A DNA stretch of 64,000 nucleotides from Tachypleus tridentatus (lineage: Eukaryota; Arthropoda; Merostomata; Xiphosura; Limulidae), in contig NC_134829.1 of assembly GCF_004210375.1 (NCBI RefSeq), forward strand, positions 53,374,107 to 53,438,106. The letters run 5' to 3'. Positions 9,896 to 19,594 of this stretch are shown here, in pieces; position 1 is the stretch's first letter, and each line of letters starts with the position of its first letter. The notes below the pieces were generated by a model. That model made no database searches and was not told the DNA's origin. It saw only the letters and a list, made by a program, of their open reading frames with translations. Position numbers and translations under genes: made by a program.

Positions 9896-10804
9896 TACGA
9901 GGGCTGTTCAAAATATACGCGGACTGACGTCATAAAACAAAATGTACTTTATTTAGAAGTTACAGGTTTGAGACCCCTTCAGAGTACTCTCCTTCCCAAC
10001 GCACACACTTATCTCAACGGTGTTTCCACTTGTTGAAACAGTCCTGGTACGCTTCTTTTGTAATGTCCTCCAGCTCCTTCGTCGTATTTGCCTTAATCTT
10101 GGGAATCGTCTCAAATCTTCTTCCTTTCAAAGGTCTTTTGAGTTTGGGGAATAAGAAAAAATCGCAAGGAGCAAGGTCAGGTGAGTAGGGGGGGGTGAAG
10201 AACAGTAATTGAGTGTTTGGCCAAAAACTCATGAGTTCTGAGGGCTGAATTTCGCAGCAACGCGGTGCATCTTCAATTTTTCGGCCAAAATCTCGTAACA
10301 AGATCCAACTGATATCCCACACTCTTCAGCAAGCTCCCTGACAGTCAGACGTCGATTTGCCCGCACCAGGGTGTTGCTTTTGTCGACGTGTGGGTTGTCA
10401 GTTGACGTGGAAGAACGTCCAGGACGCTCATCATCTTCAATGGACTGTCGACCATCCTTAAAACGTTCATGCCACTTGAAACATGCCGTACGCTTTGTAG
10501 CAACATCACCGTAAGCCGTGTTAAGCATAGCAAAAGTTTCACTCACAGATTTTCCAAGTTTAACACAAAATTTCACAGCATATCGTTGCTCCTTCAGGTC
10601 ATTCATTCTGAAATCCGCTAAACGAAAAAATCGCACTTCACTTAAAACCGCATAGCTAATACACAAATGAAGATATCTGCAATCAGGAAATGGCGTCGTA
10701 ATCAGCTGATCTGTGCAAACCTAGCGACACCAAGCGGATTCCCCTGGAACCAACTGAAGCCGCGCAATACAAACAGTCCGCGTATTTTTTGAACAGCCCT
10801 CGTA
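9896..10804 (-). mobile_element. Internally deleted mariner element (909 bp)
   Basis: Inverted terminal repeats of 30 bp, with a single mismatch visible, lie at 9896-9925 and 10775-10804. Both begin TACGAGGGCTGTTCAAAA when read inward. TA dinucleotides at 9894-9895 and 10805-10806 fit the target-site duplication of Tc1/mariner transposons. A typical mariner is about 1.3 kb, so roughly 400 bp are missing. The loss is internal and removes the first part of the catalytic core, leaving a non-autonomous but end-complete element that could in principle have been mobilised in trans. Confidence 0.93.
9960..10606 (-). pseudogene. Mariner transposase remnant
   Basis: The reading frame starts at 10606 (MNDLKEQRYAVKF). 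It covers the N-terminal helix-turn-helix region, including ACFKWHERFKDGRQS, GRSSTSTDNP and LTVRELAEECGISVGS. It reaches AAKF and then shifts frame near 10250. The C-terminal part (PPYSPDLAPCDFFLFP, then KGRRFE) follows in another frame. This part holds the third catalytic aspartate of the family's DD34D triad, but the region with the first two is absent. A TGA interrupts HRWDK-like sequence at about 10010, and the ancestral stop is probably the TAA at 9960-9962. Recognition rests on residues that are conserved across mariner transposases. The protein cannot be active. Confidence 0.92.
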
Positions 10805-10806
10805 TA

Positions 10807-10904
10807 TCCCTGAATACAATCCTAAGTATTTAACCTGTCACACATATCATTTTATTTAACTGCAAGTAGCCCTCTAGTGATAAATTTGTAAGCCTTCAGA
10901 TCAG
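10807..10904. other. Unique sequence between mobile elements
   Basis: Nothing recognised. Confidence 0.4.
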
Positions 10905-10976
10905 ATTTCAATTATCGTGGTGGGAACAGCACAAATATCCCATTATGTAGCTTTGGGTTTAACATCAAACAAGCAA
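10905..10976 (+). mobile_element. SINE3-like 3' fragment
   Basis: TGGTGGGAACAGCACAAATA and TATGTAGCTTTGGGTTTAA match the shared tail of SINE2 and SINE3. The head is eroded. Confidence 0.6.
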
Positions 10977-11208
10977 AATCAACAACAACCAAAGTTATGA
11001 TGAATCAATAGATAACACGTGGCCATTAACTGTATAGCTTAAATACTTAATATAGGATATGAATAACGTTATTCTAATTTTACACCCAAGTATAACCATT
11101 TTTCATACCACAGAGACTAATAGTATGTTTTGTGTAAATTTTCTCAGAATCTAACGTTTCTTAGTAATCTTACTGGTGAGTAGACCACAGCAGCAAAGTT
11201 CCCTATAG

Positions 11209-11300
11209 TGGTGCCCCCAGTGGTAGAGAGGTATGTCTGCGGACTTCAACGTTAGAACCGGGGTTTCGTTCGCTACCCGTGGTGAGTAGAGCAGTAGAGT
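11209..11300 (+). mobile_element. SINE3 head fragment
   Basis: GCCCCCAGTGGTAGAGAGG, GTCTGCGGACTTCAACG and CTACCCGTGGTGAGTAGAGC reproduce the SINE3 head in sense orientation. The tail is not preserved. Confidence 0.7.
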
Positions 11301-11739
11301 TAATTGTGTTTGAGTAGTAGTTGAACAGAGCACTAGAGTTAATTTACGTACATGCTTTTTTGTCATAACTTGCCATACATTGAATAAGACATAGGTTTCT
11401 ATGTGCTTTGTGTAACTTATTGTAATTTACCATATTAAATTTAATATTCAAAACATACTTTGGTTATCTGAAATAGATTTATTATATAATATTGGAATGT
11501 CTTAAACAGTGGTAAGTACATTAGCCAAGTGTCATAAACATGCTTTATGTGTGACGGTTACTAATTTCGTAAAGCAGACCTAACCTCGCCTGACTTTCTT
11601 AGAAACGAGATTGATCAACTAACTACGGAAGACAGAGTGGTGACAGAAGATTTTAGTAATCTGTCTGTGACTGATAATTAAAACAATTTAATATTAATTG
11701 TTTAAGCAACAATAGTGTTGGAAGCTATTACATAGTTAA
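11301..11739. other. Unique sequence, nothing recognised
   Basis: AT-rich sequence without a supportable feature. Confidence 0.4.
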
Positions 11740-12435
11740 GTAATATTCACACCATATAACCAGTTGTTTTATATGCCAAGTCCATAAAGTGATATTCACA
11801 CCATATAACCAGTTGTTTTATATGCCAAGTCCTTAAAGTGATATTCGCACCATGTAACCAGTTGTTTTATATGCCAAGTCCTCAAAGTGATATTCACACC
11901 ATATAACCAGTTGTTTTATATGCCAAGTTCTTAAAGCGATATTCACACCATATAACCAGTTGTTTTATATGCCAAGTTCTTAAAGCAATATTCACACCAT
12001 ATAATCAGCTGTTTTATATGCCAAGTTCTTAAAGCGATATTCACACCATATAACCAGCTGTTTTATATGCCAAGTTCTTAAAGCGATATTCACACCATAT
12101 AACCAGTTGTTTTATATGCCAAGTTCTTAAAGCAATATTCACACCATATAATCAGCTGTTTTATATGCCAAGTTCTTAAAGCGATATTCACACCATATAA
12201 CCAGTTGTTTTATATGCCAAGTTCTTAAAGCGATATTCACACCATATAACCAGTTGTTTTATATGCCAAGTTTTTAAAGCAATATTCACACCATATAATC
12301 AGCTGTTTTATATGCCAAGTTCATAAAGTAATATTCACACCATATAACCAGTTGTTTTATATGCCAAGTTCTTAAAGTAATATTCACACCATATAACCAG
12401 TTGTTTTATATGCTAACTCCATAAAGTAATATTCA
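11740..12435. repeat. 49-bp minisatellite, about 14 copies
   Basis: TATTCACACCATATAACCAG, GTTGTTTTATATGCCAAG and TTCTTAAAGCG recur every 49 bp (CAGTTG at 11761 and 11810). Two subtypes (CATATAACCAGTTG and CATATAATCAGCTG) are interleaved, which suggests duplication of multi-unit blocks. Confidence 0.95.
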
Positions 12436-12690
12436 TCCTTATCAGCGAGTGTAGTAATCTGACATATTTGGCTGTTTGACTTATTTCAACAATATACTCA
12501 GATTAGGTCATATTCGGGTAAAAATAAATTCTGAACCCTAAGGGGAATGATAATGTTGTGAGCTGGTTTGATACGAAACACAAAAATACTGTTCTTAGTA
12601 TATTACCTTGTGTTTTTCTCTAACCTTTACTATGTACCATTGTATTTTAAGAAATATGTAACCCTCTACGTAAATATCTGTAATTTTTAA
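12436..12690. other. Unique spacer between arrays
   Basis: No feature seen. Confidence 0.4.
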
Positions 12691-12850
12691 ACCAGACTGA
12701 CTCTTGTCATGGCCACTTTTCGAACCAGACTGACTCTAGTCATGGCCACTTTTCGAACCAGACTGACTCTTGCCATGGCCACTTTTCGAGCCAGACTGAC
12801 TCTTGTCATTGCCACTTTTCGAACCAGACTGACTCTTGTCATTGCCACTT
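12691..12850. repeat. 33-bp tandem repeat, five copies
   Basis: ACCAGACTGACTCT and TCATGGCCACTTTTCGA recur every 33 bp from 12691. As 33 is divisible by three, a plus-strand frame carries an 11-residue repeat containing MATFRTRLTL. It is only 80 codons long and has no other sign of being a gene. Confidence 0.92.
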
Positions 12851-12911
12851 TCTATTATCAAGAAACAAAAAAAATTAAGGAAACTGCTTTTCGATGCTTG
12901 AGTTTAATAAT

Positions 12912-13165
12912 ATTTAGTTTGTTTTACAATTTTCACCCAAAGCTGCGCTAGAGTCATCTGATTTTTAACTGTAAACTGGAGGGAAAGAAGATACTCAACA
13001 GCCATCTCTTGTCTGACCGGCTAGTCGGGTTTGATCACCACTTTTGTATCACACCACAGAATCGAAATACGGAAAGAGTTTTTGCGGCAACGTGACTCGA
13101 ACCGTAAACATAAGTCTACGGGTTCACAGTCCGGGCACGATAACTTATCGGCCACATCCATTTCG
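12912..13165 (-). mobile_element. Diverged tRNA-derived SINE (separate head type)
   Basis: The plus strand begins with tail-like CACCCAAAGCTGCGCTAGAG and a body with CTGGAGGGAAAG and CAGCCATCTCTTG. It ends in a head whose minus-strand reading is GGCCGATAAGTTATCGTGCC, with a GGTTCGAGTCACG B box. The body resembles SINE1 while the head is different. The family was not named and the copy is old. Confidence 0.55.
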
Positions 13166-15078
13166 TTTAATAGGAACTTACAGGATGGCCAACTTTAAAA
13201 CAAAAAGGGTAATCCGATGAAACTAACAAAACTATACACGTATGTGTGTTTATTAGTTTTGTGCATATAAGAAAAACTGAAAATATATTCTGTTCCGTGT
13301 TTGTAATATCTGACTTCGTATATCTTCTTCCAGTCAATTATCAGCGAACAGAGCTAACGTAATATAATATAAATGTTCGATAACGTTTTTTATTATTTAG
13401 TGTTCACCCGTGCAGGTGGATGGCCACGTAAATATGTTTATTTCAGGTTATTTCAACTTTTATCGCACGAGAGGCGAAACGATGGTGTTACTAGCATGAA
13501 AGTATGTAATACGTTTTTATAAAACTCTATGTATATAAAGATATAATGTGCAAAAGTTTGGCACTAGTGAAAAAGGAAAGAATGTTGCCCAGGGCTGATA
13601 GAAGTCGAGGTAGAGAAGAGGGTTGTCTTATCACTTCACACATCAACTGCTGTGTGAGCTTCACTTTAGGGAAATAGAAAAAACGTCTTCACGAATTCTT
13701 CAGCTGTGTCATAACGTTTAGCTTCAGACACAAAACCACTGGATGGACGAGTCAAATGACTGACAATACTGTATCGACCTCTTTATGTCTGGCAACGAAA
13801 ACCTGGTTTTGGTAGGACGAAATATACCTTTACTTAAACATATGATAGATACCACGTGCAGGCTCACATAAAGAAGTTTTAGCTCTGACAGAACGCTTCA
13901 TAATTAAAGGAAGAAATTGAAGGGGAGGTGGGTAGTTAGTGTATGAGCAGTAATTAGAAAAGTTAGCTCGCAACAACTCGTAATTCTGTTGTATATTTAA
14001 TTTCCTATGATATGTTCTGAATTGTATTTAATTCGCCACGGTGAACTTTGTGTGACAACTGAATGATTGTATTTATTGTTCAATGTTTCCTTTCTTACTT
14101 GGTCAGCTGAAGAGATGACGTTGGTTTTTCCTTGTTTCAAATCATTTGATAACACTTCTTGTCACCACAAAATTCAGGATAAATAATTCTTATATAGAGC
14201 ACAAAATAAACATATAGCAACATTATTTAAATCGTAACAGTAAATTTAAAACTTATGATAGAAACGAACTTGTTGAGCGTTTTATTTAAACTATAAACAC
14301 AAAATTATATGATAATACGTCAACTCAGCTTGTACATATCTTATGTACGAATAACCAGTCAACTTCTCCCACAATTCTGGAGCTTAGTGGACCAATGAGA
14401 GCTGTGAGACTGGGAGTGGCCAGGACGATGCCTGCACCTACATGGTGTAGCCCCCTTTCAAGGGGGTTTAAAACGCCCACTCTCGGTCATCCAGGCGTAA
14501 TGAGGTTTTGGAATCTGATGCATTATATTTAACTTTTTATGTATCTGTATCATTCATCGTCCAAATTACCCCTCGCACAGTTTAGGGACCTATCAGGATG
14601 ATCAAACTGAGCAGAAACACTTGACGGATGTTCTTATGTGTTGGAAGTAACTCCCTATTAATGCTGTTGAAAAGTCACCCAGGCTCATGTAAGGAAATAA
14701 GAACTAGAATATTGCTCTTATGTTTCTGCGCCCTCTGGGGCGTCATGTTATGTTACATCCCCACACCCACGTACAGTCACGAGACTAAATTTAGTAAACG
14801 TACTTTGTAACGTGGGTCCTCAATACAATAGTAAAGATTTATCGATTAAGCTTACGGTTTCACCTTAACAATTCGTTCCTTTATGAAACAAAATGTCTCA
14901 CATTTTAAAAAATCAACTGGTCTATATTTGGAGGTGCCCCAAGGTACTTTGTTTATTAAAATGTTCTGTTGCAAGTATAAAACATCATTATTATAAATTG
15001 AAATAGTAAACAATAGGCAGACTGAAATTTAAAGTTACGTGACGGGCGTGACTTAAAGGACTTTGTCCGATGTTTAGG
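13166..15078. other. Unique region with one GC-rich hairpin
   Basis: Almost 2 kb show no recognisable gene. A perfect five-pair hairpin, CCCCC-TTTCAA-GGGGG, lies at about 14451-14466 inside a locally GC-rich stretch (14390-14500) that contrasts with its surroundings. A short open frame at 14628-14810 has no supporting features. Confidence 0.4.
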
Positions 15079-15089
15079 AAACGGTTTGG

Positions 15090-15319
15090 TTTGTTTAGAA
15101 TTTCGCTCAAAGCTACACTAAGGCTATCTGCGCTAGCCGTCCCTAATTTAGCAGTATAAGACTAGAGGGAAAACAGCTTTACCAACGGATAGTGGATTGA
15201 CCGTCACAGTATAACGCCCCATGGCTGAAAGGACAAGAATGTTTTATGTGACAGGGATTCGAACCCGCGACCCTCAGATTACAGAGTCGAGTGCCTTAAC
15301 CACCTGGCCATGCTGGGCC
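15090..15319 (-). mobile_element. SINE1 copy
   Basis: Antisense SINE1, with tail TTTAGAATTTCGCTCAAAGC, body CTAGCCGTCCCTAATTTAGC and head ending CTGGCCATGCTGGGCC. Part of the central body between GGGAAAACAGC and TTTACCAACGG is deleted. Confidence 0.88.
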
Positions 15320-15341
15320 ATAAAACAGTTTGGACCATATG

Positions 15342-15589
15342 TTTGATTTGGTTTGTTTTGAATTTCGCACAAAGCTACTCGAGAGCTATCTGCCCTAATT
15401 TAGCAGTGTAAAACTAGAGAGAGGAGGGAGCTAGTCATCACCACCCACCGCCAACTGTTGGACTACTCGTTTTTCAACGAATAGTGGGAATAACCATACA
15501 TTATAACGCCCCCACGGCTGAAAGGGCGATTATGTTTGGTGCGACGGGAATTCGAACCCCCGACCCTCAGATTATACCATGTCGGACCA
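15342..15589 (-). mobile_element. SINE1 copy at the same target as its neighbour
   Basis: This antisense SINE1 has a deletion in the head, between CCCTCAGATTA and the terminal GTCGGACC. It is flanked by AAAAC(A/G)GTTTGGACC at 15322 and 15590. The same target motif also precedes the SINE1 at 15090, so this copy integrated into the duplicated target of the earlier one. Confidence 0.88.
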
Positions 15590-15610
15590 GAAAACGGTTT
15601 GGACCATATG

Positions 15611-16083
15611 CAAAAAAAAAAAGAAGAAAAGAGTCAGACTAAAACGTGTGAGACTGTTACACAGTCAATGGTCAGTCAATGTATGATTTAGTCAATTTAC
15701 TTATGGCGTTTCAGTGAGTGAATCAGTTAAGAACTGTAGTTATTGTGTTTATGTTTGAAAGACGAAATATATTCATAATTAACAACCAAGTAAAATTTTC
15801 TGTTACACATTGTTATTTTACTTAATTAAGCCTAATGGTAAATATTGGTAAATATTGATTGCGCTAACCGCGAAATTTAAAGTGAAAGCAAATACAACTG
15901 TTTTGTTATTTATTGTTAAGTGGACTGGACTTTCTATTGTTATTTTTTACTGAATAAATAAATCCAAAGGATCCAAGCAACAACAGAAATCATAGCAATT
16001 ATTTTTTTCTAGTATTGCAGCCAGAAAAATGCTAGATAAATTATTACTGAATTGATACTAAACGTAGCTGGTAAAAGCGTTCC
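15611..16083. other. Unique sequence, nothing recognised
   Basis: The segment begins with an A/G-rich run and shows no supportable gene. Confidence 0.4.
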
Positions 16084-16275
16084 AAAATGGTTAGAGTGCC
16101 GGGCTGCCGTCCGGAAGATCTAAAGATTGAGCCCTCGATATGTCGCATAATATGTTCCGCTCTTTGAACTTCAGTTTCTTTGTAAAGTGACGGTCAATTT
16201 ATATATTTATTTAAGAACCACCGTCTACTGTAGATGGTGCTAATTGATTGTTATCTCTGCGGTTAACATTTTAAA
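16084..16275 (+). mobile_element. Diverged SINE with a different tRNA head
   Basis: A tRNA-like head carries GGTTAGAGTGCCGGGCTGCC and a degraded B box ATTGAGCCCTCGAT. It is followed by a body containing GTAAAGTGACGGTCAATTTA. GTGACGGTCAAT is also the most conserved piece of the SINE1 body, which suggests a common core. Confidence 0.6.
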
Positions 16276-16523
16276 ATTAAAGATGAATGTGCTTAAGCCT
16301 TGAGTTATTTGAAACCTTCGTTTCGACAAAATTAATATATTAAATTTTTGCGTGTGAATGATTAGTTACCACCTGCCATATTTATATTCTAAAGGAAACT
16401 AAGCACGCATAATCCCATTATTATTCCTCACTAGTTTACCTGATTTGCATTTATCAGATATCACATTCATAACACATTAACATGAACATTATAATCGGGA
16501 GATATCTCTAAAACCCATTTCTT

Positions 16524-16804
16524 GGCCCGGCATGACCAAGCGTGTTAAGGCGTGCGACTCGTAATCTGAGGGTCGCAGGGTCGCATCCCCGTCGCGCCAA
16601 ACATGCTCGCTCTTTCAGCCGTGGTGGCGTTATAATGTGACGGTCAATCCCACTATTCGTCGGTAAAAGAGTAGCCCAAGAGTTGGCGGTGGGTGGTGAT
16701 GACTAGCTGCCTTGCCTCTAGTCTTACACTAATAAATTAGGGACAGCTAGCACAGATCGCCCTCGAGTAGCTTTGTGCGAAATTCAAAAAACAAACAAAC
16801 AAAC
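16524..16804 (+). mobile_element. SINE1 copy, full length
   Basis: The copy runs from GGCCCGGCATGACCAAGCG to CAAACAAACAAA. Probable imperfect target duplication: CCCATTTCTT before it and CCAATTTCTC after it. The anticodon loop reads CTCGTAA. Confidence 0.93.
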
Positions 16805-17039
16805 CAATTTCTCAAGTCTCCCTTTAAGCCCCGTACTCCAGGTTAATTCAAATAATCAGACAATGAAGACAAGATCTCGAGTCATTGCATTGATACAAAA
16901 CAGTATCTGTAACCAGTTTTACCGGGTACCAAATCTATGATTATCTTGCCCTATTTCTTATTTTATTTATTTGTACGTTTAATATCGGTAGTTCGGTGTT
17001 TCAACATGTGTTTGCTTTTTACAACCGAAGACGTACCTT

Positions 17040-17250
17040 TCATAGCTTGGTGGTTGTGGCTCTTGACTCGCAATTTATTGGACGTGGGCTCGAATTCCTG
17101 TTTTACAAAACATGCTTGCTATTACAGCGTTATAATGTGAGGTTAGAAAACAAGAGTTGGGTGGGGGGGTTGACTAGTCTATGAATGCTAAATCGGAAGC
17201 GACTTTCGTGGATAAATCTTGTATACGTTTGTGCAAAATGCAAAACAAAA
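17040..17250 (+). mobile_element. Old SINE1 copy
   Basis: GGTGGTTGTGGCTCTTGACT, GCTCGAATTCCTG, AAAACATGCTTGC and GCGTTATAATGTGAGG follow SINE1 order with many changes. The two short open frames over this region are by-products of the SINE. Confidence 0.75.
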
Positions 17251-18057
17251 CTTTAACCCACCAAATTATTTGCTGATATTAAAAATACGCAAAAATAGAA
17301 TACCGTAGTTGTGTTTTTAAGAAATGGCCAAACCGAACGTTCACCAATACAGATAGAATGCATTACAGACCTCAGTTTTTCTCGAATTAAAAAAAAAAAA
17401 ACTAAATTAAAAATAAATAGTATTCAATTCTTTAACTTCCTCTGTAATGTTGTTTATAATACCGAGGATGACGAAGTACGAAAACGTGTCTCACGCGGTT
17501 TAGCTAACGTAGTTACTTAAACCATATTTCTTAAGCCTATATAGTTTTATGTTAACCTTTTAACACGTTCTTGGAGTATTATAATTTCATGTATAGTATT
17601 TAGTGTTGCACAAAGCTGGGGTTTCTTTTTTAAACTTTATTTTTATTAGAGTGTTAAATATTTCATACTGTTGACAAGTTTAGGTGTTTATATGCTATTA
17701 CACTGACGTCATTTTTATAATGTTGATGAATTTAGTTCTAGGTGGCGATCACGGATCAGTTACATTCCAGTAACTTCACGTGCAAAACAGAGATTGTTTC
17801 ACTGTGTATGACGTCAGAAGTGGACTAATGTTTAAGGAAATAGGATCTTTGTTGGGGTACAATGACGTCAGATACTGTCATAAATCGCACGTAGTCACAA
17901 TGTTTTCGTAGTTTAACACTGAAAAATACCTAAACTTGTTTATCCTGCCACCTACCGTTTTGTTTCATTTTACGGTTTCGCACGTCACTCTATTTCTTAA
18001 TATATTTTTTTACTCTTTTATATAGAATGAAATAAAAGAATTCACAATTAAATGTAT
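17251..18057. other. Unique sequence, nothing firmly recognised
   Basis: A plus-strand frame at 17311-17520 ends in a hydrophilic EDDEVRKRVSRGLANVVT segment. It crosses an A-run and lacks splice or start support, so no gene is called. Confidence 0.35.
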
Positions 18058-18110
18058 GTGTTTTCTCATAGCTAAGCCACTTTGGGCTATCTACTGTGTC
18101 CACCGAGGGG
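18058..18110 (-). mobile_element. SINE2, first half (tail side), split by SINE1
   Basis: TTTTCTCATAGCTAAGCCAC and GTCCACCGAGGGG are the antisense tail of SINE2. The rest of the same copy resumes at 18382 after the SINE1 insertion. Confidence 0.8.
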
Positions 18111-18381
18111 ATTTGTTTTGGAATTTCGCACAAAGCTACTCCAGGGCAATCTGTGCTAGCCGTCCCTAATTTAGCAGTGTAAGACTAGAGGGAAGGCAGC
18201 TAGTCATCACCACCCACCGCCAACTCTTGGGCTACTCTTTTACCAACGAATAATGGGATTGACCGTCACATTATACACCCCCCACGGCTGGGAGGGCGAG
18301 CATGTTTAGCGCGACGCGGGCGCGAACCCGCGTCCCTCAGATTACGAGTCGCACGCCTTACGCGATTGGCCATGCCGGGCC
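18111..18381 (-). mobile_element. SINE1 copy nested inside a SINE2
   Basis: A complete antisense SINE1 runs from ATTTGTTTTGGAATTTCGC to GGCCATGCCGGGCC. GAGGGGA-type sequence occurs on both sides (18105 and 18386), as expected of the target duplication, and SINE2 sequence continues across it. Confidence 0.92.
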
Positions 18382-18445
18382 GCACAGAGGGGAATCGAAC
18401 TCCCTCATTTTAGCGTTATAACTCCGTGGACTTACTTCTGTCATC
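18382..18445 (-). mobile_element. SINE2, second half (head side)
   Basis: GAGGGGAATCGAACTCCCTC, TTTTAGCGTTATAACTCCG and TGGACTTACTTC are the antisense B-box and anticodon region of SINE2. Confidence 0.8.
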
Positions 18446-19594
18446 GTAATTGAGTGAATAATGGAAAATCAACGGTAGAATATCCTCTTATTGAAATAGG
18501 TTTATACATTCACACTGTAAGTAGCTTAGACACGTTGGTAGTATAGTGAGAAAATGGTAATAAATTTTATCACAACACACAGTAACAGAAGCTGTCTTAA
18601 CCGAAGAAAATAGTCCCACCCTAAATGTACATCCTAGGGTACCAAGATACCTATATTAGACTATGAAGTAACATCCTGTCGCGTGATCTCTTTACAAACT
18701 ATATGTATGTTTATAAAGTTTTTTATTTCCTAGTCAGGCCGTCTCAAAATTCTTAGTTTCATAAAAAATTGGTTCTTTGTTATCAAAGTCACATTTATTT
18801 CACTCAACATTTTGTTTCTACAAGATCCACACGAGTTCCTTTCCACTACACTTAAAACCGTATAATATTTTATTCATTGTTAGTCCGGCGATACAGATGT
18901 TGCTCCTGAAGAAATGAAAAGTTAAGTGAAATAAATATATACTTCTGGAATTCATGGAAGTTTCCTCCACCATACATTCTAACATTCTCCTGACGGTTTG
19001 GTCAGCCATGATCTTACACTTTCATAGAAATTAGTTAGTTAGAACAATCATATAAGGCATTATTAATAAATCTGTACTTAAAATTCAAGAAATTTTGTTC
19101 TAAATATAAATTACACGATCTGGTTGCTTTTTAATATAACTTTGTGCGTTTGAATACATAAGTCCACATTTGTTTGATGTGAAGCCAATAACTATGCTCA
19201 ACAAAGATATAGCATCCAACTTTTTAGCGTCAGAAACCTTCAGACTTAACACTAACACATTGGAGGGCTTGAAGAAATCAACATTTATATATAATAGACA
19301 CATTATTTTAGTGAAGTGGTTTTATGTTATTGTGACTTGTAACTATAATTTTCTCTACGTATAATGCTGGGATTTTGTGTCCTTACAAAATGTTCTGCAG
19401 TTAACTTTGTTTTATAAACAATTTTAGATGTGCACTCTATGAATTACTTCGTAAACTTTCTATATGTAAGCCACAACTTTTATATACTTTTTAGAGTTAT
19501 GTCATAGTTTACTGTCTATATCCTTGCTTTTAACCAAGAAATGACTGAAGTGTTTATCTTAGTGAGGTTTTTCTCAGGTATTTTTTTAAATTAA
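18446..19594. other. Unique sequence, nothing firmly recognised
   Basis: A minus-strand frame at 18818-19009 starts MADQTVRRMLECMVEE and contains a possible but very short intron, so it was not accepted. Nothing else is seen. Confidence 0.35.

Noticed and set aside
17311..17520. Plus-strand open frame ending EDDEVRKRVSRGLANVVT
   Set aside because: It crosses a poly-A tract and AT-rich filler, has no acceptor in the right place and is not recognised.
18818..19009. Small minus-strand gene (MADQTVRRMLECMVEE) with a 40-bp intron
   Set aside because: The putative intron is implausibly short, the spliced frame stops after about 31 residues, and there is no other support.
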